64,000 bases of DNA from Struthidea cinerea (taxonomy: Eukaryota; Chordata; Aves; Passeriformes; Corcoracidae). Of this stretch, positions 39,737-49,200 are shown piece after piece. The DNA lies in contig VZTI01003270.1 in the NCBI GenBank assembly GCA_013397865.1, positions 1-64,000 on the forward strand, written 5' to 3'. A program made the position numbers and the translations under genes. The notes under the pieces were generated by a model. The model ran no database searches. It was not told where the DNA came from and saw nothing but the letters and a program-made list of their open reading frames with translations. Position 1 is the stretch's first letter. Every line of letters begins with the position of its first letter.

Positions 39737-42700
39737 CTTCAAAGCTTAAAAAGTTTACTTACTTAAAACCACCTGGAAACCTAGAACCAGCACTAAGCTT
39801 CACTTCAATAATGTGAGACAGAGGTTGGTATGAGATTTGGGGGTAGAAAATTTGAGGGGGAGGAGGTTGCTTCTGACTGCATGCTCTGGAACTGCTATGT
39901 ACCGGAAAACGTCAGGGTTCTCGTTTACTGATAGGTGGTACAATGATGAATTAAGATACGTACTCAGTGGAAACGCTGAGAAAATGTTAAACGTTTAATG
40001 CACACTTTTGACTCATGAGCCCTCCTTGCTCATTAGATCCAGGTAGTTTCAAGGTTTCAGATTGGTACTTATACTGTTGCAATACTGCTACAGATTAAGA
40101 CACGCTTTTGGGATTCTGGATTTTCCCTGGCACTGAAAGGAAAGATTTTGTGGCAACTCAGACATGTATAATTCAGAGTGTCTAAAGTGAAAGATACAGC
40201 TGTATCTGACCCATATAATAACCACTGCATATATTTTTGTCTCTGGAATATCTCTCATTAACAGATCAAGATACTTACTAATCTTTCACATCCTTACTTA
40301 CATTAAACTGATTAATAATTGAAAACATTTTAATTTAATTAGAACATAAAGATTTTTGTCTGCATATGCATTTAGAGCAATTTAGAATACATATGTACAC
40401 CAAAAAGACACTGATACAACTAATGCAGGTATGCTGATTTATAGCTAATTAATTTTAGCTTAATGAAACCCACATTGCCTCATGCTTCAATTAACTCAGG
40501 CTTCTTTTCCTCTTACATTTGTGGTTTTGGTTGTAAGTAGAACAAAGTTAGCTTTGAGAAAGAAAAATATTGGCATTGTAATTAGAAAGTGGTTATGGAT
40601 AACTCAGAATAGAGAATGTAATACTAATAACATATTCCAAAATAGAAAGGTCTGAACTCTAGCAACTTATGGCTCCTATTTGATAAATCCTTCTGAAATG
40701 TGAAAGAAATAGCACATATGGACATACATAAAAATAATGACACCCCAAAAATGCTCACATTACTTTTTAACCTTGCTGAAGGACAAATATCAATTATCTG
40801 ATTGTCAAAAACTTTTCAGGTCATTATTTCTACATAGTTTTCAGCCAAACTTGGTCAAGCTAGTACAACACCTTTTTTGCTCAAATACATCTGTGTCAGC
40901 GTCTTCAAAAAATGTTTGCTGCTTTTCAGTTTCCAGGGAAGAAGAGGCTGCATCAGCATCTTGCAGTCCCCATAGTTGTCACACACCAAATATTCTTAGA
41001 CTCCTGTCATGATACTTCCAAGATGATGATAGCTACAAACATCCTACGCCAAACTGATCAGAGCTGAACAGTTTGAAGGCAGTTCACAAATGACCCATCC
41101 GACGGGCAAGCAGAAAAGCACCGCAAGGCAGCATCAGTGTGCCGGTCACAGCAAATGAGAACAGAACTGACTCAGCAAGACATTAATGATCTTCCCAAAC
41201 CCCAAAAGTAATGGAAAGCAACACAGTCCTGTGTGCCACTAATCAGTCTCACTCTCTCTCTCGCTAAAGGAAGGAAATACTGTAGGGGTGTAAGAGCCAC
41301 TTCTAAGGATGTCCTCTAACACAGAACACTTTGCAGTATTCATTAATTTGCTACTACACATAATAGTGTATCGTATACACTTTTCTTTCTGTCCTCACAG
41401 TATGCACTGCATTACATTCATTGTGACTTCCAGCTCTGTACCTTTTTGTGCTAGAGGTAGTAAAATATGAGTCATATGATGGTTAAGATCAGACAGTACA
41501 AACATCATCATTGTGGTTGCCCGGATGCAGGGTTGGATGTGGAGCAGCTGGAAAGATGGGTGGGGTGTTTAAGTTGGGTATCTGGAGGCTATCCAGCTGC
41601 CTGCATCAAAAAAAGCTTGCCATCAGTCACCACATCATGGCTGCTCTTCTGTGCCCTACTGGTGACCCCCAAAAATGAGTGAAAAAGTAGATTCAGCAAG
41701 TCTAAACAGCTGTTCTTATAAAGCCATACAATTCAACCTGTTACTGAAACCAGTAGGAGTTTTAAAAGTATTTTCCATCAAGTACCAGATTATCAACGCC
41801 TCTCATAACCACCCACTCAAAAAGTTAAAGTTCCATTTATTTGAAGAGTTTGGTGTTGGTAGCAATAGCAACTAATAGCAAACTAATTAAAATTGCATAG
41901 GATATCTTATATCTGATTGTTTGCTTGGTTGGAAAAAACAACAACGTCCTGACTTTGAGCCCTAACAGAATGTATTGGACCTCACCATGCAACACCACAC
42001 TCAGAGGTGAACTCTGGCAAGAAGCATCCAGAATGCTCCCAGAATCACGGCTCCGATTCCTGTAATTTGCTGTCATCGTATGAAGCAACTCTTGCCTTGT
42101 AATGCAAGACAATAAATCTAAGATGAGAGCAAATCTTTTCAAACTGCAATTCCAGTCGCAGCAGCAGCTGTTTTGCCACATGAGTACACCCGCTAGAAAT
42201 AAACTAATAATCCACAGCAACTCTGGCATCAATGGCAGCATCAATCTTTATAGAGGAAAATGTGAAATTGCTTACAGCAAAGATTCAGTTGAGCTAGAAA
42301 AATTCACTACTTGGAATCCTCCGCTATAAATAAATAAAATGATACAGAGGGTGTAACTTGAAAATAATCTAATAGAAACACAACTATCTACAGATGAGAC
42401 AAATGCACAAATGAGCACACCTCAGTAACAGTGAAAATGTGATTATCAGGATATAGAAATTCAAATACAGGAAATCAAAGATAATCTGCAGAAAGATTCC
42501 AAAGTGTTTCTGAAAGAGGTGTAACAAAATTGATGGAAACAATAGAACACAAAAAGGTGAAGAGAGGATTTTTAATCTCGATATTGGTATACTCAAGACC
42601 AAAACAAAAATTTAATTAAGAGTAGCACTTAGATAGTAATAGGGAAAGTATTATTTTTTAATCAAAACAGGGTTCATTGAATCACAATCAGTGCATTTGT

Positions 42701-43941
42701 GTCAAGCTAATAAATGACTAATGGATAAAAGACCTTACCAGCATTGCTGGGAACTATCAATTGCTACTTGGCCAAATGCAAAACACCTGCTGCCTTTAAG
42801 CAAGACAAAGTTTGTAGGGAAAGGTATTGCTTTGGGTTAGAATAGCTGCACTTAGCTGTAAAAAAAAGCTGAAAAACAACCCCCCAAGCCCCCAGAAGCT
42901 GAGTTCAACGAGATAGTTCCATCTGTGTTTACAGACAGAGAGATTTGCAAGGCTCCAGGTGACACTGTTGGCTGCAGCTGAGTGGAGGAGCGTGCCCAAT
43001 TATTGCCTTTAAAACAGTGAGAGGCCTGTGGGACAGGGATGGGAAGTTAATCATAACAGAAAATCAGTATTTCTACAGACTATGTGATTTTTAATGTCCA
43101 GTACACCTATATTTTTCTTCTGCTTTGGGGAGGGGGGGTTGGGGTGGTTTTGGGTTTTTTTTTGGTTGCTTGGCTGGGTTTTTTAAAATTTTTATTTTCT
43201 TTTTCCCCCAAGCCTGTGAGATTTTGGTTTGTTTTGGGGGTGTTGTTTGGGGCTGGAAGGATGGGTTGGTAGATGTTACTTAGGCCCAGCAAGCAGACAG
43301 GAAAAAGCAAAAAACATGTAAAGAGAAACTAAGATTGTGGGTTGCTGGGGTTTTGTGTGTTACTGGTAAGTAAGTGGGTCTAATGTGTGTAAATTGCTCA
43401 TAATCTTTCATGTTGAATCCTAAAGAAAATGTGGGGTTTTTTACATGATCTCACGTCTCCAAAGGGGATTATCACACTGCATCAAGGGCTGGGTTTGCAG
43501 GACAACTTAGTTGCTAACAGGAATGCAACACCAACTTTAATGATATCTATTGACGAACTAGGACAGTAAGTTAAATGTTTGTTTATACCACTGTAAAAAA
43601 TACATAGATGAGGCCAGCAATGCTGAACTGGAAAAACAAAAATTACATGATCTTGCAAGGAGTGGGAAAGGACAAATGCACGCATATCATGGTTTCTGTC
43701 ACGATCCACAAGAAGTTTTCAAGTTTGAAATCAGATTGCCACACCACATCCAAGCTGTAATGAATAAAACCAGGAAATTGGGAATAGTTGTAAGAAAAAA
43801 AAGTGTAGCAGCTATGAAATGCTGATTTAACAGAATCGAGAATACCATTTATTCTGTTAATAAGACATCGTCTAGCTGATTTTTTTTTTCTCCCGTTTCT
43901 CTCAGTGTTTAATCAAGGTTCAGCACGCCGTGGTCAAGATG
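39737..43941. other. Intergenic, no gene seen
   Basis: AT-rich sequence that becomes G/T-rich at about 43120-43260. A 135-codon minus-strand frame at 41837-42244 has hydrophobic stretches but no recognisable family. I treat it as chance. Confidence 0.55.
43127..43154 (+). other. Predicted G-quadruplex motif
   Basis: Four G runs of 4, 7, 4 and 3 residues separated by loops of 1, 2 and 7 bases. This satisfies the usual G3+N1-7 rule on the plus strand. It lies about 2.2 kb upstream of the SGO1 CpG island, within a G/T-rich low-complexity zone. Confidence 0.65.
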
Positions 43942-44408
43942 CATATGAGCACATAAAAGATGTAGCTTCCCTCACGCTTGTCAGGAAGATCCACAAACGC
44001 CAGAGTTTTATGTCCAAAAAGGAGACAGAGGAGTCCTGCAACTTTATTCGAATAAAGGGAGAGTCCACCGGGGCACACGCCTGCAGGGTTTCCTCACTCA
44101 AAGTTTCGGAAGGCGCAGCCTCCTTTTATCCTGAACTCCTGGCTGCATGTTGCCCTCTTCCTTTCCCCACTGGCTAAGGCACTGGGAAGGTGCAGCCTTC
44201 CCGGACCGCCTACCCCATATCTCCCCTTGAACCTGTCGTTTTATCCCAGAGTTCAGAAGTTCGGCCTTTTGCACACCCGCTTGCTGCAGGAGCCAAGCTG
44301 TGTGGGCTCTGCAACAAACCTGCTGCCCAAAGTTAGCAGAGACATTAAGACCCATTTCAAAGACGTGAACACCCATACCTCCACCCATCAAATTGTTTGT
44401 AAAGACAT
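43942..44408. repeat. 467-bp direct duplication, copy A (left of gap)
   Basis: This segment is repeated at 44410-44876 with a constant offset of 468 bases. I saw only two differences: G at 44050 versus A at 44518, and C at 44095 versus T at 44563. Copy A stops exactly at the N at 44409, as expected if it is the end of one contig. Confidence 0.95.
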
Positions 44409-44887
44409 NCATATGAGCACATAAAAGATGTAGCTTCCCTCACGCTTGTCAGGAAGATCCACAAACGCCAGAGTTTTATGTCCAAAAAGGAGACAGAGGA
44501 GTCCTGCAACTTTATTCAAATAAAGGGAGAGTCCACCGGGGCACACGCCTGCAGGGTTTCCTTACTCAAAGTTTCGGAAGGCGCAGCCTCCTTTTATCCT
44601 GAACTCCTGGCTGCATGTTGCCCTCTTCCTTTCCCCACTGGCTAAGGCACTGGGAAGGTGCAGCCTTCCCGGACCGCCTACCCCATATCTCCCCTTGAAC
44701 CTGTCGTTTTATCCCAGAGTTCAGAAGTTCGGCCTTTTGCACACCCGCTTGCTGCAGGAGCCAAGCTGTGTGGGCTCTGCAACAAACCTGCTGCCCAAAG
44801 TTAGCAGAGACATTAAGACCCATTTCAAAGACGTGAACACCCATACCTCCACCCATCAAATTGTTTGTAAAGACATTAGCTTTCACA
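43979..44887 (-). mobile_element. LTR-like fragment of an endogenous retrovirus (duplicated over the gap)
   Basis: Read on the minus strand, one copy (44447-44887) starts TGTGAAAG and ends CTGACA, giving TGT...ACA ends. It has a TATA-like ATAAAAGG (44123-44130 in copy A) followed about 75 bases downstream by AATAAA (44043-44048), the spacing expected between promoter and polyadenylation signal of a short-R LTR. No primer-binding site, gag, pol or env sequence is visible beside it, so a solo or fragmentary LTR is most likely. Because of the apparent false duplication, the real locus probably holds a single LTR of about 440 bp. The family was not identified. Confidence 0.5.
44410..44876. repeat. 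467-bp direct duplication, copy B (right of gap)
   Basis: Near-identical to 43942-44408 and starting directly after the N at 44409. The pattern fits two overlapping contig ends that were joined by a placeholder gap instead of being merged. The two differences would then be allelic or sequencing variants. Confidence 0.95.
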
Positions 44888-45205
44888 CAATCACCAGGTT
44901 GGAAGAGACCTCTAAGATCATCGAGTCCAACCCATGTCCTAACACCTCCACTAAACCATGGCACCAAGTGCCACGCCCAATCCTTTTTTTAAACACATCC
45001 AGGGATTGTGATTACACCACCTCCCCGGACGGACAATCCCAGTACTTCACCACTCTTTCCGTGAAAAACTTTTTCCTAATATGCAACCTATATATCCCTT
45101 GGTGCAGCTTAAGACTGTGTCCTCTCGTTCCGTCAGTTGTTGCCTGGAGAGAAACCAGCCCCCACCCGACTACAACCACCCTTCAGGAAGTTGTAGAGGA
45201 TGGTA
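44886..45205 (-). mobile_element. CR1 LINE 3' fragment, antisense to SGO1
   Basis: Plus-strand reading 'aatcaccaggttggaagagacctc...atcgagtccaaccc' is the reverse complement of a CR1 3' end, so the element lies on the minus strand. Further in, 'actctttccgtgaaaaactttttcctaat' and 'aggaagttgtagag' match the antisense of the ORF2 end. It directly abuts the LTR-like fragment, and its far end is about 150 bp from the SGO1 CpG island. It is moderately diverged; the right boundary is approximate. Confidence 0.85.
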
Positions 45206-45359
45206 ACTCTCACGCTTGTCCTACACTTCACGGCCTGGCCGTGCGTAGCCCTCACAGCGCAACTCCAGAGTGCGAAAGACTCATCCTCCTGCTGCTGCAA
45301 GAAGCGGCCACTGCAAACAAAGCACCCCAAACGAAGGATTTTAACCTCCCGGCCCTGCA

Positions 45360-45960
45360 ATTTACCCGCAGTTGTGCGCCCCGCCCCCGCCGCTGCCCCG
45401 CGGCTGCTGAGGCGGTGCCGGGGGTGGGCGGGGCCAGGCGCGGGTGTGCGCGGCGCTCGCGGCGTGACGCGGCGCTGGGNTGCGCTTCCCCGGCCGCGGC
45501 CGGAGCGGGACCCGAGCGCGGAGCGGGGCACAGCCGGGCCGCGGGGAGACAAGGAGCCGGGCGTGCGGAGAGGGGGAGGAACGAGCTGCGGGAGCAGCAA
45601 AACTCCGGGCCACCGCTGCTGCCGCTGCGTCCGGATCCTTGCGGGCCCTCCCGCCTCCGCCGGGGGCTCGGGCGGCCGCGGCCGGTCGGTAGGAGGTGCC
45701 CGGCTCTGCCCTTGCCCTTCCGAGGAGGTACGGCCGGTCGGTGTGGGGTGCTGGGACGCTGTGCCTGCAGAGTTAGAGGAGCAGGGGGCCGGCTGCCGGC
45801 GCCACGGGAGACCCCCCCAGCCCTTGGCTCCGGTGGTTTAGGCCCTCCCCGGGCCTGCCGCGGGCACCGAGCGTTCTGCAGTTCGGACAACGCGCGGTCG
45901 GGACAGCGGCCGCGCTGCAGCAGCTGCGGTGAGAAGGGCCGTAGCCGCGTGTCTTTTCCT
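45360..45960 (+). promoter_or_regulatory. SGO1: CpG-island promoter and non-coding first exon region of SGO1
   Basis: Abrupt change from AT-rich sequence to a dense CpG island immediately upstream of the SGO1 coding start. Sp1-type GC boxes are visible at about 45379-45390 and 45426-45435, and I see no clear TATA box. The coding start lies in the next exon, so this region must hold the transcription start and the untranslated exon 1. A plausible donor is G|GTGAGA at 45928/45929; other GT sites at about 45685 and 45727 are possible. One N at 45480 shows that the island is incompletely assembled. Long open frames across it are composition artefacts. Confidence 0.8.
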
Positions 45961-46111
45961 GGTTGTGGGTCTCTGCCGTGCGTGTATCTCCGCTTAGAAC
46001 TGCCACGAGCTTCACTCGTGTGTCCCTGTGCTTTTTCTTTTGGCTTTGGAGGAGCGTGGTGCAACCCCAGCTTGATGGGTTCTTCACCTTTTCTACTTTT
46101 AAAGGTAGAAG

Positions 46112-46247
46112 ATGGCCGACTACTCAAGGAAGTCCTTCAAAGACAGTCTGAGTGACATCAAACAACGTATGAGAGAGAAAAGAACTCAGAAATGGTCAAG
46201 GCTGGGTAAAACTACCCAGTTCTCCACCGTAAAGGCTAAAAGAGCAA
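46112..46247 (+). CDS. SGO1: SGO1 first coding exon
   Basis: Encodes residues 1-45, including the conserved KSFKDSLSDIKQRM segment. The acceptor is at 46103-46104 or 46107-46108, just before the ATG. The donor GTAAGA follows at 46248 and leaves one base (phase 1). Confidence 0.93.
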
Positions 46248-49200
46248 GTAAGATGCTTAAGTATCTTAGGATTTATAATTAATTAGTTTTCTTTTGAAAC
46301 CCAGTTGAAACACTCACTGTTCTGTTGCAGCCAACAACTCCAACAAAATGAAGATCATTCAAGCAAACAACAGAGATCTGGCTCTGTCCTTGCAAGAACA
46401 AAAGCTCAAATTGAGGGAAGCTGAAGCTACCATTCTTCAACTAAGGAAAGATTATCACATTTTGAAGACTCAGATGTTTGACTTGCAAAGAAATCGTAGG
46501 TTCCAGCAAGAACAAGGACTTGTGGAGGTATTTTTAATAATAACTTTATGAGCTGGTGAAGCTGACCATCAGAACCTGCACCAATCCCCTGATAGATATC
46601 TTTATGATCTTAAATGTTTCATAAAACATTAACTCAGCATGTACAACGGGGTTTTTTTCACCTAACTTGGTATGCTGGTTTGGATACCATGACACCTAGT
46701 AATGAACTTATTTTTTTTCTCACTGCTCTTTCTTATTTACTTAAAATAAGAAAGAGTAAACCTAAAACCTTAATTTTAAAAATATTAAAGTCTATCTCCT
46801 GTGAATTTTATAGGGGTTTTAGCACAGGTGTGGGCACCTGACAGGTTTCTTCAGATTTTAGTTATCTCATAATGCTGGTAAGTTTGTAGTTGGTACTAGA
46901 GTATGATAGTAACAGTGTTACTGTCCTTCCTTTGTCCATTAGAATCGACTATCAGCCTTGAATGAGATAATTTCCAAAGTCTCTCAGAATTTACTGGACT
47001 CAGTCACTCTCCTTGGCCCAGCAAAGAATCTGTGTTCCACAGACATGGTAGGTACCTTTTCCTCTTGAGGAGCAGGACTTCTGTTACTGATTGCCCTCAC
47101 TCCTTCCACCACAGATGCACACAGATTTTTAGATCTGAGCCTTAATTTAGCGGAAGGACTACTCCCACAGTTCCCAGTATGCCATGGGGTGTGCACACTG
47201 TGGGGGTGTGTCAGTAGGCCGTACGTGGGACTGAGGCTCTGCTAGGAGGTGGTTGGGGCACCCTGATTTTCTGGGGTTTTGTGCACAGTTCCTTCCCCTG
47301 TCCACTTGCTCTAGGCTTGGGCTGGTGATGAATGTGCTGATGTGCAGAGGCTGAGAAGGTGGCTGGCTAACAGCCACAGCACTTGGTGCTAACCAGACAG
47401 ACAGAAGGAGTCAAGGGCCTCTTTGGTCCTTCCTTGGGTAACTCGGCCGTTGTCTAAAATTTGAAGATGGTGCAAGCTTGTTTCAGCCATTTAATCACAG
47501 TAAGATTTATTTTTTTGACAGAATCGAAGAGTGCTTTCTTCAGGTCCTGGAAACAGTTGCATTGTCACCGGACCAATACATTCAATGTGAGTATCATTGA
47601 TTAATGCCTGCTTATGTTTGGAACTTCTGTTACAGGAAGTTTAATTTTCTGACTGGAAAAATGGAAGAAACCCAATGTAATGAAACTGTTCCTTGTCATA
47701 AATTTTATTGCTGTTCAGTAAATACTACCTTTGGTATTTTCTCTAGAGGATCTCCAAAGTGTGTTCTTGAAGATAATCCTGTACTTCCAAGTGGGATGGA
47801 AGCTGGTGGTGACAGAAATTCTTTGTCAAAGATCTGTGTGGAATCTGACAGTGACATTTCCTTTACCAAAATAATTCCAAGCAAAGGTAACTAAATCAAA
47901 GTATCAGACATTGCTCTATTTTGAATTAGGAAAAAATTGTGTGAGTACAAGTTTTAAAAATTGCTGCTTTTGAAGGAACTGACAAGTAATTTTCTGCCTA
48001 TTGTCATAAAGGGGGAATACTAATACTGTCCACTGGTAAAATGTTTGAATGAAGATGCTATATCTTCTCTATACCTGCAGTCCAGTTTCATTATCTACCA
48101 AACTGTTCAACCAAGTAAAATTACCTTTAGACATGCATTCGCATTTTATGTAATCAATAAAAACTTATTTACAAAGCAAAATACCCAGGCAAATAAATGA
48201 CCTGTAAATAACCTTTCCAAAAGGAACAGTTTATAGGAAAATACTAATGTTATATACCTAACTGCTTTTTGCCTGGAACCTGTATTAAACAGAGCTTATC
48301 TCAGTTGCCAAATCCTAGTTTATAAAAATCTGGAGAAAACCCGAAGAATAGTCTGAATTTTTGACAGGTTCAGAATTTTTGCACAAAACCTTAACATGGT
48401 GTTTCTGTTTGGCTTTAATATGACATTTTCTCTCCCATTACAAGGACCATCTGATGTTCATCTGAACAACACAGAGTCAGAGCTGGAAAACATTTCTTCA
48501 AGTGTAAAGTTTGGATTTGGTAGAGCGTTACCAAAAAGCGTGTCCACCAGACGTCACTTTTCAAAGACAAGGAACCTTGGTGTAATTTGTACTGGTGTCT
48601 TGGACCATTTAGAAGTACCTGATTCAGTAAAAGAACTTTCTGAACAGAATGAAATTAGGCTTGAGGAAAGTCTAGATGAGTGTGCTACAGAAAATATAAA
48701 TGCAGCTGTTCCTGACTTGAATGAAAGCAAGGTCGATTCAGGGCTGGTGTTGAGCCAGAAAAATTCTGGAACTACAGAGTTCAAATTAAAACGTAATTCT
48801 GATCTTAAACAATCGGAGTGTAAAAGCAGAGAAAACCCTCAAAGTAAAGAAAAGCGCCAGAAAGGAAAACCGCAGTGGCCACTTACTTCCCAACAAAGAC
48901 CAGGAAAACAAGGTAAAGAGGCTTCTAAAGAAAAGCTGAATTTCTTGGGTGGCATCAGTGATGCTTATGACTTTCATTTGGAAGAGAGTGTCCATCTCAC
49001 ACCTTTTCGACAAAACAAGGTGAACAGCAGTGATACTGAAGTGGAGGAGGAAGAAGACTCGGCTGAAACCAATACCACTGAGTCAAGCAGTACGGCAGAG
49101 GACTCAGATGACAGCCTCTATGAGCCTTACAAGAAGAAAAGGCGAAGGTCTGTGGACGAGAACCCTACGTCACCAATCCATGCAAGGCCAAGGTCTAAAA

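Noticed and set aside
41837..42244. 135-codon minus-strand frame with hydrophobic segments
   Set aside because: Hydrophobic stretches arise readily in AT-rich frames; no membrane-protein family recognised.
45252..46127. 291-codon minus-strand open frame over the CpG island
   Set aside because: Pro/Arg/Ala/Gly-rich translation typical of GC-rich promoter sequence, crossing an N; no domain.
44695..46155. 486-codon plus-strand open frame
   Set aside because: It runs through the LTR-like fragment, the antisense CR1, the CpG island (crossing the N) and into the SGO1 start exon in another frame. It is a composition artefact with no protein similarity I recognise.
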